This document shows, piece by piece, positions 1 to 7,503 of a DNA stretch of 23,269 bases. Below the pieces are notes generated by a model that ran no database searches, had not been told where the DNA came from, and saw only the letters and a list, made by a program, of their open reading frames with translations. This stretch comes from an uncultured Candidatus Peregrinibacteria bacterium (lineage in GTDB: Bacteria > Patescibacteriota > JACMRA01), in assembly GCA_937127165.1 (NCBI GenBank), contig CAKZLR010000015.1, positions 1 through 23,269 of the forward strand, given 5' to 3'. The first letter of the stretch is position 1. Each line of letters starts with the position of its first letter. A program made the translations under genes and the position numbers.

Positions 1-1
1 A

Positions 2-97
2 CCTCAAATTCAACAACCTCAACCTCAAATTCAACAACCTCAACCTCAAATTCAACAACCTCAACCTCAAATTCAACAACCTCAACCTCAAATTCAA
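2..97 (+). repeat. In-frame 21-bp tandem repeat
   Basis: Four identical 21-bp units (2-22, 23-43, 44-64, 65-85) and the first 12 bases of a fifth (86-97) run in the frame of the partial gene and encode PQIQQPQ. No base differs between copies, so the array is young or homogenised. It continues past the left edge, so the copy number is unknown. Confidence 0.95.
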
Positions 98-451
98 CCT
101 ACAATCACAGAATTCGTTGCGGATACTGGTTCTGTTGCAAAGCAAATAGAGCAAGCAATAAAGGGAATTCAGTTTAAAGCTTCAGAATCAGATTTATCAG
201 ACAAATTAAAAGACCTTAATGAGAGAATTACAGATTTAGCAAGAAAAATTGGACAATTAAGTTCTAGTGGAGGTTCTATAGATCCATCACATCTACCAAA
301 ACTACAGCAATTACAAGCAGAACTTAACCGGCAAGTACAAAATAGAATTAATAGTGGTGAAATAGACTCAGGTCAAATTCAAAATATAGATAGCGAACTG
401 GGAGGTCTACAAACATGGTATAGGAATAATAATCCACCCACTAATCCTTAA
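2..451 (+). CDS. C-terminal part of a PQ-repeat protein, 5' end outside window
   Basis: This reading frame is open from the left edge to a TAA at 449-451, giving 149 visible residues. It begins with heptapeptide repeats (PQIQQPQ, four full copies and a partial one). A helical stretch rich in Lys, Glu, Asp and Leu follows (for example SDLSDKLKDLNERITDL), which looks like a coiled coil, then a Ser/Gly linker and a second helical stretch with many Gln. The tail is polar and ends NNNPPTNP. No catalytic motif or membrane segment is visible in this part. The next gene starts 20 bases downstream on the same strand, so the two may be co-transcribed. A surface or scaffold protein with a flexible Pro/Gln linker would fit, but the function is unknown. 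That it is coding is supported by the frame-preserving 21-bp repeat and the long open frame. Confidence 0.7.
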   Translation, partial: PQIQQPQPQIQQPQPQIQQPQPQIQQPQPQIQPTITEFVADTGSVAKQIEQAIKGIQFKASESDLSDKLKDLNERITDLARKIGQLSSSGGSIDPSHLPKLQQLQAELNRQVQNRINSGEIDSGQIQNIDSELGGLQTWYRNNNPPTNP

Positions 452-471
452 AAAATTAACTAATTTTAGTT

Positions 472-1137
472 ATGACAGAAGAACAAATAATACAAAAGTT
501 TATTGAAGATTTTAAAATTAATCTAGAAGAGTTTGCAAAAATGGAAGACCCGGAATATTGGGATTATTTACTTTGGCTTTTGGCTGTGGGATACTATTTT
601 GAAATTTTTGAATATCGTTATGTTCAGAATGTGATTTTGAATTTTGGTGATCTAGATAGAGCTGGTAAAAATAGACAAATAAATATGCTTGAAAACTATC
701 TTCGAGTAGAGTTAAAAGAACTTGATCTATTTTACAAAGTATATGGCGATAAACTGGACATGTTTAGAATCGAGACTATTGCACAAAACCTACCTGATGC
801 TAAAAGTAAACTTGAATTTTTGTTTACTGTTACCACTGGCTTGTATCCCGAAGAAGACCCTGTTGGTTTTGATAATTTTGTTATGGAGATTATGCGAGAA
901 TTTGATCCGGATGCCCATATTCAAGCGAGAATACAAAAAGCTCTTAGCGATCGCAACCGACTCAATTTAGGCTCACTGGAGGAAAGGCAGAGTAGAGTAA
1001 TTAGTGCTCAGGATTTGGAAGCATATCTCAATAGACTACAAAGAAGATCAGTATCGGATTTACAAATAGCAACTACCAAGCAAAACTATCAACAATCTCG
1101 ACCAGAAGATTCCAAAAATCCAAATTATCCACTCTAA
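472..1137 (+). CDS. Unrecognised 221-residue protein
   Basis: The ATG at 472 begins a 221-residue acidic protein that I do not recognise. The first 150 residues look mostly helical, with many aromatic and acidic positions (EYWDYLLWLL near residue 29, EPDPVGF-like loops near 128) and no signal peptide. The last 70 residues are polar (QSRPEDSKNPNYPL at the end) and probably disordered. There is no long transmembrane segment and no cysteine pattern. It starts 20 bases after the stop of the partial PQ-repeat gene, and the two proteins share a Gln/Asn/Pro-rich tail style, so they may work together. No Shine-Dalgarno sequence precedes the ATG. A GCGATCGC palindrome lies inside the gene at 947-954. 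Confidence 0.7.
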   Translation: MTEEQIIQKFIEDFKINLEEFAKMEDPEYWDYLLWLLAVGYYFEIFEYRYVQNVILNFGDLDRAGKNRQINMLENYLRVELKELDLFYKVYGDKLDMFRIETIAQNLPDAKSKLEFLFTVTTGLYPEEDPVGFDNFVMEIMREFDPDAHIQARIQKALSDRNRLNLGSLEERQSRVISAQDLEAYLNRLQRRSVSDLQIATTKQNYQQSRPEDSKNPNYPL

Positions 1138-1151
1138 GACTCTCTAAGACT
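1132..1151 (+). repeat. 10-bp tandem duplication at a stop codon
   Basis: CTCTAAGACT occurs twice back to back (1132-1141 and 1142-1151). The TAA stop of the upstream gene lies in the first copy. The core CTAAGACT recurs at 1254-1261 and 4862-4869, each time outside genes. The remaining 200 bases up to dnaG are AT-rich and I see nothing else firm in them. Confidence 0.8.
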
Positions 1152-1358
1152 TATCGAATGTTAGTTAGAAAAATACTAGATAGTTAAAGTTATAAACATG
1201 AGATAGACATGAAATATAGAAATCAAACAAAAACTTTTTGATTGTCTTCTTGTCTAAGACTTTAAAAGTTTTTATTAAAAAATCTGCTTTTAAGGTAGTA
1301 AGGAATTTATCAAAAACCTTTTGACATTATTTTTTTGATAGGTTAGAGATTGGTTATA

Positions 1359-3074
1359 ATGTCAATTTGGGAAGAGATTAAAAATAGGGTAGCAATTGAG
1401 GAAATTATTTCTGAGTATGTTCAGCTTCTTCCGGCTGGTCAAAATTTTAAGTGTCTCTCTCCTTTTCGCCAAGAACGAACACCGTCCTTGATTGTTAGTC
1501 CATCCAAAAAAATCTGGCACGATTTTGGTTCTGGTGAGGGTGGAGATGTTTTCGAGTTTGTAGCTAGAATGGAAAATATCAGTCGTTTTGAAGCTCTTAA
1601 GAAAATTGCTCAAAGGCTCGGGATAGAAGTAGATTCTAAACCTAGAACTACAGAATCAATACAAGCTCAAAAAGCTCACTTAACACGATATGAAAAAGGT
1701 TTAAAAGCGCTGGCATGGTCAGCTGAGTTGTACCATAAAGTTTTACTTAAAATACTAGAAGATCGTTCTCACCCCGTGATTCAGTATTGTTTGAAACGAG
1801 GTTTATCTGGTGAAATCATTCAATCTTTCGGTATTGGTTATGCCCCCAGAGATAATTTTTTGCTGTCTCTTGCCCAAAAATATAATCTTGATTTGGACTT
1901 GCTAGTTGACATTGGAGTTTTGAAGTTTGACGAGCAGAAACTGGTTTACAAAGACAAATTCAGCGATCGCTTGATGATTCCAATTAAAGATACTAATTCA
2001 AGAATAGTAGGTTTTACGGGTAGGGTGTTAGACTACGACAAAACTGATCGTCCAAAATACCTTAATTCACCTCAAAGCGAGTGGTTTAATAAGAGTAAAA
2101 TTTGGTTTGGTTGGGAAAAGGCCCGCAAAAGTATTCTACAAAAAAAAGTAGCCATTCTGGTTGAAGGTAATATGGACGTGATTACGGCTCATAGTTTTGG
2201 TTTGACTAATGTTATCGCTTCTCAAGGCACTTCGTTCACTTCGCAGCAACTTAGTTTTCTGAAAAACTATACGGATAACTTGTGGTTAGCTTTTGATAAT
2301 GACGATGCGGGCCAAGTTGCTGGTACGAAATTGTTTGTGGAGGCCGTCAAAATGGGTTTTTCAACTAAAAAACTGATTATACCTCATCCCCACAAAGATC
2401 TTGACGAATATCTTAACTATCTAGCCAAAACCACAAACTTGGGTCAAATCGAACAGAATTTGCTAGTACAGGATTTTTTTGATTGGCAAATTGAGCAAAT
2501 GCAACCCTTGCTGGTGACGGATAATTTAGACAAGCAAAGACAGGCAGTTTTGAGTATTTTAAAATTACTAGCTTTAACAGACACTATTACTATTGATCAA
2601 TATGCGGGTAAACTTGCCAAAATAACGGGTTTGTCCAAAACAAAACTAGTTTTAGAGACAGAAAAAATCCAACAAAACCAGCAAACAGCTTCCAATAAAA
2701 CTAGTCAGACAACTGAGACATTAGAAAATATATCTAGCAATAGCACAAGTTTTCACATTCTACAGTCATGGCAATTGGTTTGTAGTTATTTTCTATTTGC
2801 TACTCACGATCTTTCTAGAATTAAACTAGCAAAGATTTTTGTATTACTACAAGCTTTTTTTGAGAATTTAAGTCAATTCAAGAGTTTTGATGAATATCTT
2901 CAGCATAATCAAACAATTTTAGAGTTAATTTGGGAAACTAAAAAAGGTGAACTTAGTTACGATTTTATTCAAAAAATACTTAAAAGTATAATTTTCTATT
3001 TGGATCAAAAAATAGACTCTCTGGTTTTAGACCCCAAAAAGTATGAATTATACTCACAAATAAAAATTATGTAA
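1359..3074 (+). CDS. dnaG: DNA primase DnaG with zinc ligands lost
   Basis: DnaG makes the RNA primers for chromosome replication. From the ATG at 1359 the protein has 571 residues; a TTG at 1350 would add three, but the ATG gives the usual DnaG beginning. Residues 1-70 match the CHC2 zinc-binding domain in fold pattern (SPFRQERTPS, WHDFGSGEGGD), yet the four zinc ligand positions read Ser34, Arg37, Asp55 and Ser58 instead of Cys, His, Cys, Cys. The catalytic core follows. The TOPRIM motifs are intact: EGNMDV (Glu269) and FDNDDAG (Asp313, Asp315), the metal-binding acidic residues. The last 150 residues, where the helicase-binding domain normally sits, are divergent and begin with a Thr/Asn/Ser-rich linker. 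The spacing to the downstream dihydroorotase gene is 66 bp on the same strand. Polymerase function is likely; template recognition may be altered. Confidence 0.95.
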   Translation: MSIWEEIKNRVAIEEIISEYVQLLPAGQNFKCLSPFRQERTPSLIVSPSKKIWHDFGSGEGGDVFEFVARMENISRFEALKKIAQRLGIEVDSKPRTTESIQAQKAHLTRYEKGLKALAWSAELYHKVLLKILEDRSHPVIQYCLKRGLSGEIIQSFGIGYAPRDNFLLSLAQKYNLDLDLLVDIGVLKFDEQKLVYKDKFSDRLMIPIKDTNSRIVGFTGRVLDYDKTDRPKYLNSPQSEWFNKSKIWFGWEKARKSILQKKVAILVEGNMDVITAHSFGLTNVIASQGTSFTSQQLSFLKNYTDNLWLAFDNDDAGQVAGTKLFVEAVKMGFSTKKLIIPHPHKDLDEYLNYLAKTTNLGQIEQNLLVQDFFDWQIEQMQPLLVTDNLDKQRQAVLSILKLLALTDTITIDQYAGKLAKITGLSKTKLVLETEKIQQNQQTASNKTSQTTETLENISSNSTSFHILQSWQLVCSYFLFATHDLSRIKLAKIFVLLQAFFENLSQFKSFDEYLQHNQTILELIWETKKGELSYDFIQKILKSIIFYLDQKIDSLVLDPKKYELYSQIKIM

Positions 3075-3140
3075 AAGTTCAATCATGTTTTTTCTTGACT
3101 AGCATTATTTTAGTTGTAATTCAACGTAAATTTAAACTTT

Positions 3141-4490
3141 ATGAAATTGTTACTTAAACAAGGTACAATCGTTACTAGCGAGCGCAGTTTTGTGGGAGAT
3201 TTGTTAATAGAAGATGATAAAATTGTCCAAGTGTCCGATACTATTAGCACTTCCGCTGATAAAGTTATTGACTGCCAAAACAAAATTGTTATGCCAGGAA
3301 TGGTGGACACCCATGTTCATTTTAGAGATCCTGGAATTACTCACAAAGGCGATTGCTACACGGAATCTATGGCTGCTTTGGCTGGTGGAGTGACCACAAT
3401 TTGTGATATGCCTAACACTAACCCTCAAACTATTTCGTATCAAGCGGTCAAAGATAAACAAGAACTTTATGCTTCAAAATGTTTGTGCAATTTTGGTATT
3501 TATATTGGTGCTAGTCGTGATAATTTAGAGGAACTGAAAAAAGCTGATGAGGATAACACAATTCCGGCAATTAAAATTTTTATGGCAGAAAGTACTGGGG
3601 AGATGACTTTAGCAGAAGATGAGTTTTTACGGCCAATTTTTGCGCAAACTTGCAAAATGATTGCTGTTCACGCCGAAGATGAAAACCGTAGATTAGAGAG
3701 ACTAAAACTTTTTAAAGAAGGAAGACTACCTGAAAATTCTGAGATAGACCTTAAAAATCCTTATCAGCATTCTATAATTCGTGACAATTTAGTAGCAGCT
3801 TTAGGCACCAAAAGAGCTGTAGACTTAGCTTTGGAGTTTCAGCGTCGAATACACATTTTGCACATTTCTGCCAAAGAAGAGCTTGAGTTTTTGGAAAAAG
3901 GAGCCAAAACTGGTCTAGTTAGTGGCGAGACTTGCCCGCATTACCTGTGGTTTGATAAAGAGCAAATTCGAGATTATGCTGGTTTGCGAATTATGAATCC
4001 CGCTCTCAAAAGCCAAGTTGACCAACAAACTTTGTGGCGAGCCCTACAAACTGGTTTAATTTCTCAATATACCACCGACCATGCTCCTCATTTATTAGAA
4101 GAAAAGCAACAAGAGTACGGCAAACTACCTGCTGGATTACCATCTATTCAATTTGCTTTACCTTTACTTTTGCATGCTGTTTACCAACGAAAATTAACTC
4201 TAAATCAAGTAGTTAAATTATATTCTACTAATCCTGCCAGAAATTATAAAATTCAAAACAAGGGAGATTTAATAGAAGGTTTTGATGCTGATGTGGTTAT
4301 AATTGATCCAAATCAAAAATTATTTATTAATTCCAAAATAGTTTTATCTAAATGCGGCTGGACTCCCTATCAAGGAATGACTTTACAAGGAGGTTCTGTA
4401 GTTATCACTATTAGAAACGGAGAGGTGGTGTATGACCATGGTCAAATCGTAGCAAGAACCAAGGGAAAAAGTATAAAAATTAAAGAATAA
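3141..4490 (+). CDS. pyrC: Dihydroorotase (class I, metal-dependent amidohydrolase)
   Basis: This 449-residue cytoplasmic enzyme should interconvert N-carbamoyl-aspartate and dihydroorotate in pyrimidine synthesis. The amidohydrolase metal site is complete: DTHVHFRDPG (His58, His60), the lysine expected to be carboxylated in PAIKIFMAES (Lys145), His177 in VHAEDE, His241 in ILHIS and Asp313 in TTDHAPH. RDPG and the NP-x-L-KS stretch before the last metal ligand favour dihydroorotase over allantoinase or hydantoinase, and the length fits class I enzymes of 420-450 residues. ATG 3141 places the beta-sheet N-terminus correctly; no Shine-Dalgarno sequence precedes it. No other pyrimidine gene is in the window, so the pathway cannot be judged. 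The symbol could equally be written pyrC-like, since some relatives are inactive partners of aspartate transcarbamoylase; here the catalytic residues are present. Confidence 0.92.
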   Translation: MKLLLKQGTIVTSERSFVGDLLIEDDKIVQVSDTISTSADKVIDCQNKIVMPGMVDTHVHFRDPGITHKGDCYTESMAALAGGVTTICDMPNTNPQTISYQAVKDKQELYASKCLCNFGIYIGASRDNLEELKKADEDNTIPAIKIFMAESTGEMTLAEDEFLRPIFAQTCKMIAVHAEDENRRLERLKLFKEGRLPENSEIDLKNPYQHSIIRDNLVAALGTKRAVDLALEFQRRIHILHISAKEELEFLEKGAKTGLVSGETCPHYLWFDKEQIRDYAGLRIMNPALKSQVDQQTLWRALQTGLISQYTTDHAPHLLEEKQQEYGKLPAGLPSIQFALPLLLHAVYQRKLTLNQVVKLYSTNPARNYKIQNKGDLIEGFDADVVIIDPNQKLFINSKIVLSKCGWTPYQGMTLQGGSVVITIRNGEVVYDHGQIVARTKGKSIKIKE

Positions 4491-4531
4491 TCAAAAATTT
4501 TTTTAAACAAAGAACATCAGACTTATTCAAG

Positions 4532-4794
4532 TCAAAAATAATTTTGGTTTTTAGAGTAAAATTTCAGAGACTCTTTAACTAACTCTTGTCTTAGTAGATT
4601 TGGTTTGGGTTTGGGCTTTGGCTTTGGATCTGATCAATAAAATTTTTAAAGAATTAGAAAAATCAAAATTACCTGATTATCAATTCTTTATTTACTGCAA
4701 AAACAGGATTAGCAGAACTATCAGCAGTTACCATTACCTCACCTGGTCCTACAGACATATCGATTACCACTTGGTAGTTTACTTTTTAGGCTAA
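4532..4794. pseudogene. Coding-like debris between pyrC and proS
   Basis: This gap of about 400 bp has no intact gene but reads protein-like in short pieces. On the minus strand, 4785 to 4669 encodes NYQVVIDMSVGPGEV followed by MVTADSSANPVFAV before a stop. In a shifted frame, about 4633 to 4532 encodes SDPKPKPKPKPNLL, then RQELVKESLKFYSK and a stop, which looks like a Pro/Lys linker and helical tail. On the plus strand, 4600-4794 encodes DLINKIFKELEKSKLPDY, which recalls the C-terminal half of small MNT-type nucleotidyltransferases. Both strands cannot be genuine over the same bases. The minus-strand reading needs one frameshift; the plus-strand reading lacks the GSxxxG...DxD catalytic part. 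I treat the stretch as a decayed gene of uncertain strand. No terminator hairpin was found. Confidence 0.27.
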
Positions 4795-4896
4795 GTTTAT
4801 AAAAAAGACTTGCAATATTCTCTTAATTTTTTACTAGTCTGGGCAAGGCAATAAAGACTTTCTAAGACTTTTTTCGGTAAAAGTTGATAGGTAGAT

Positions 4897-6678
4897 TTAA
4901 GTAAGAACTTTTTCTATGGCTACCTGAAAACTTTGTCCGGTCGCTCGATGTTTGATTTCAATATTACCATTTTCGATACTTCTTCTAGTAAGAATAATTT
5001 GATAAGGACATCCAATCAAGTCCGCATCGGTTAATTTTTCACCTAAAGAAACGTTCAAGCGGTCGTCCCATAAAATTTCTTCTGACTCATTTGATTTAAT
5101 AAAATCAATTTGTTGATTAGCTTGATTAAATACTAATTTAAGTTTCCCGGAATAAATTTGATTAGCTAAAGCGAAAATTTGTTGGTTTATTGAATCGTCA
5201 CCTTTTTTGTTTACATGAGTTATTAAGTGGAATCTGAACGGAGCCACGCTTTCGGGCCATTTTAAACCTTTTTCGTCACTGTAAATCTCCGCAATTACAG
5301 CCATACATCTAGTTGTCCCAATACCATGACAACCCATAATTACAGGCTTTAGTTGATTGTCTTTGTCTAAAAATTTAAAATTAACAGCATCGCTATATTT
5401 AGTACCCAGTTTAAAGATATTTCCAACTTCGGCCGAGGTATAGACCTCATATTGTTCTCCGGTTTCTGGATAAATATCACCCTCTTCCACAACTTTAATA
5501 TCATAAAATTTTTCGGGCCAAGGAATGTCCCTACCAAAATTTACATTGATTGAATGATACCCCGTTTTGTTGGCTCCCATTTCAAAATTTTTACGGTTAT
5601 CACAACTTTCATCCATATAAATTTCCACATCTTCGGGTAAGTTAAGTAGGCCAGCATAACCAATCTCAGCACCTGTGATCTTTTTAACTAAATCGCTAGG
5701 AGCCAGTTTGAGGTGTTTTTTGGCTACTTTCATTAATTTCTCTTCATTGATTTTGTAATTGCCTCGTACACAAGCAGCTACTAACCTTTGGTCTTGAGTT
5801 TCGTAAAATAATGTTTTTGTAGTTTTTTCTATTGGAATACCCAAACATTTGGCTACCTCCTCGACTCCAATGACGCCTTCAGCTAGAATATCTTTTCTTG
5901 GTTGCACCGTTTCGTCTAAATTGTTCCAAGGTTTAGCCTTAACTGGGGCCATTTCTTTGTTAAAGAAAATACCCAAACTTGGTACTTTGTAAATTTTGTC
6001 TTCCCCAGCACTACAAATAGCCTGAAATTCGTGACTAGGAATAGTTGTAAAAATACCACCACTAGCTTCAGTTGGATAAACTTCCAACCCCATTCTTTCA
6101 AAACATCTAAGATAAGCCTGCATCACTAATTCATAATAAGCATTTAAGCTGTCCCAATTTTGATGGAAATCATACATGTCTTTCATTCTAAATTCTCTAC
6201 CTCTTAGAAGTCCTGATTTTGCTCGTAATTCGTCGCGAAACTTAGTTTGGATTTGATAAACTGAAAGCGGGAAAATTTTGTTTTTGGGATCAGTCTCGGG
6301 TAAATCTTTCCAAGAGGTCACCATTTTTTTAACTAAAGGGGTAACTTGTTCTTCGTGGCTACAAGCCAGTGCATATTCGTTGTTGGTTTGACTTTTTAAC
6401 TTAAATAGAATATCTATATCCCAACGGTTGGTATCTGTCCACAATTTTTTTGGTTGTAAACTATTCATTAAAATTTCTTGAGCACCAATATTGTTCATTT
6501 CTTGTCGAACTATATCTTCAATTTTGTTTAGAACTCTGAGCCCAAGCGGTAAAAAAGTATACACTCCAGCCATGGTTTTATCCACAAAACCAGCACGAAC
6601 CAAGAGTTGAGCATTTTTAGAAACTTCATCTGCTGGAATATCTTTGCTGGTTTTTGTGAAAAGTTGAGATTGTCTCAT
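4897..6678 (-). CDS. proS: Prolyl-tRNA synthetase, bacterial type with editing domain
   Basis: This class II synthetase charges tRNA-Pro with proline. Its 593 residues match the bacterial ProRS layout: N-terminal catalytic part with motif 1 near residues 60-70, motif 2 at 147-170 (TKFRDELRAKSGLLRGREFR), an inserted YbaK-like editing domain at about 225-400 that hydrolyses mischarged Ala-tRNA (TTKTLFYE, including the conserved lysine, then VAACVRGNYKINEEKL), the return of the catalytic domain with EVGNIFKLGTKYS near 417 and motif 3 at 448-464 (MGCHGIGTTRCMAVIAE), and an anticodon-binding C-terminus. Motif 3 has TTR where VSR is common, but the class II Arg is kept. It starts 12 bp after leuD on the same strand, so the two are probably one transcript. 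Its stop is TAA at 4897-4899. Confidence 0.96.
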   Translation of the reverse strand: MRQSQLFTKTSKDIPADEVSKNAQLLVRAGFVDKTMAGVYTFLPLGLRVLNKIEDIVRQEMNNIGAQEILMNSLQPKKLWTDTNRWDIDILFKLKSQTNNEYALACSHEEQVTPLVKKMVTSWKDLPETDPKNKIFPLSVYQIQTKFRDELRAKSGLLRGREFRMKDMYDFHQNWDSLNAYYELVMQAYLRCFERMGLEVYPTEASGGIFTTIPSHEFQAICSAGEDKIYKVPSLGIFFNKEMAPVKAKPWNNLDETVQPRKDILAEGVIGVEEVAKCLGIPIEKTTKTLFYETQDQRLVAACVRGNYKINEEKLMKVAKKHLKLAPSDLVKKITGAEIGYAGLLNLPEDVEIYMDESCDNRKNFEMGANKTGYHSINVNFGRDIPWPEKFYDIKVVEEGDIYPETGEQYEVYTSAEVGNIFKLGTKYSDAVNFKFLDKDNQLKPVIMGCHGIGTTRCMAVIAEIYSDEKGLKWPESVAPFRFHLITHVNKKGDDSINQQIFALANQIYSGKLKLVFNQANQQIDFIKSNESEEILWDDRLNVSLGEKLTDADLIGCPYQIILTRRSIENGNIEIKHRATGQSFQVAIEKVLT

Positions 6679-6690
6679 ATGTATCTAGTA

Positions 6691-7299
6691 TTAAAAATTC
6701 CTGGTTAGAGTAGAATAAAAAATCTTACTTTTTCTTTTTTCATGCCATTTTTCAATTTCCTGATTTACAGACTGGATATAAGCAAGGTCATCTAAACCTT
6801 TCAAAATACACTCCTTACGAAAACTATCAAAAGGAAAGTCATAAATAGTTCCATCTGGTAAAGTTATCTTTTGAGATTCTAAATCAACCGAAATTATGTA
6901 TTCACCTGACTCGGAGTCTTTAAGAATTGTTTCTACCACTTCTTCAGGAAGTCTAACTAAAACCAAACCATTTTTGGCGGCATTGTTAAAAAATATATCA
7001 GCAAAAGAAGGAGCAATAACCACTCTAATACCCCATTGCAACAAAGCCCAAACAGCATGCTCTCTACTAGAGCCACAACCAAAATTAGAACGAGTGGTTA
7101 AAATTTTTCCATCCTTGTATTTTTCTTGATTTAAAGGAAAGTTAGGGTCATCATTTCTAAGTCTTTCAAACAAATTTTCTCCATATCCAGAACTATCGGT
7201 TTTTGTTAAATATTGTGCTGGAATGATCATATCGGTGTCAATATCTTTGATAGGTAAGGGAATGTTTTTAGCAGTAATTTTTTGAAATGGTTGGATCAT
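6691..7299 (-). CDS. leuD: 3-isopropylmalate dehydratase small subunit
   Basis: LeuD pairs with the iron-sulfur subunit LeuC to isomerise isopropylmalate in leucine synthesis. The 202-residue length and motifs fit the bacterial LeuD type: DIDTDMIIPAQYL near residue 19, YGENLFERLRNDDPNFPLN, NFGCGSSREHAVWALLQWG (about 72-90) with the substrate-loop signature, and PSFADIFFNNAAKNGLV. The C-terminal part (DSFRKECILKGLDDLAYI) is also typical. LeuC and other leucine genes are absent from the window, and leucine synthesis is uncommon in Patescibacteria, so a role with a different large subunit (citramalate or methylcitrate-type substrate) cannot be excluded. It is followed after 12 bp by proS. A TTGACA box and a cluster of ATCGAT palindromes lie upstream. 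The start ATG has no Shine-Dalgarno sequence. Confidence 0.93.
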   Translation of the reverse strand: MIQPFQKITAKNIPLPIKDIDTDMIIPAQYLTKTDSSGYGENLFERLRNDDPNFPLNQEKYKDGKILTTRSNFGCGSSREHAVWALLQWGIRVVIAPSFADIFFNNAAKNGLVLVRLPEEVVETILKDSESGEYIISVDLESQKITLPDGTIYDFPFDSFRKECILKGLDDLAYIQSVNQEIEKWHEKRKSKIFYSTLTRNF

Positions 7300-7316
7300 A
7301 ATGATTAAAAATCTTA

Positions 7317-7378
7317 ATCGATTTGAGATCGATTGATCGAGACCAGGAAAAAATTATCTTTTAATAAATCTTTGTCAA
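7317..7378 (-). promoter_or_regulatory. Candidate leuD-proS promoter and palindrome cluster
   Basis: On the minus strand TTGACA (7378-7373) is followed after 16 bp by a weak -10 TAATTT (7356-7351); an alternative GATAAT lies 14 bp away. Downstream, between the presumed start and the leuD ATG, ATCGAT occurs at 7317-7322 and 7328-7333 with centres 11 bp apart, about one helical turn, and ATCGAG follows at 7336-7341. The two ATCGAT sites also form a 6-bp inverted repeat (AATCGA/TCGATT). An operator is possible; the -10 match is poor. The rest of the 204-bp gap to trpS shows nothing clear. Confidence 0.35.
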
Positions 7379-7503
7379 GTAATTGAAGTTTTAAAAATTA
7401 ATAATTTTTCGTATAAACAGGCAAGACAAGAGTTGCGGATAGTGTTTAGTTTTTGATTTAGCTTTTTAAAGGTGGATTGTAAGTCATTTTTTAATTAATG
7501 TAC

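Noticed and set aside
2..97. CRISPR-like array at the left edge
   Set aside because: The units are directly adjacent, have no spacers, and keep an open reading frame.
1355..1360. TATAAT in front of dnaG
   Set aside because: It overlaps the ATG of dnaG, and the TTGACA at 1321-1326 is 28 bp away, so the pair is not a promoter for this gene.
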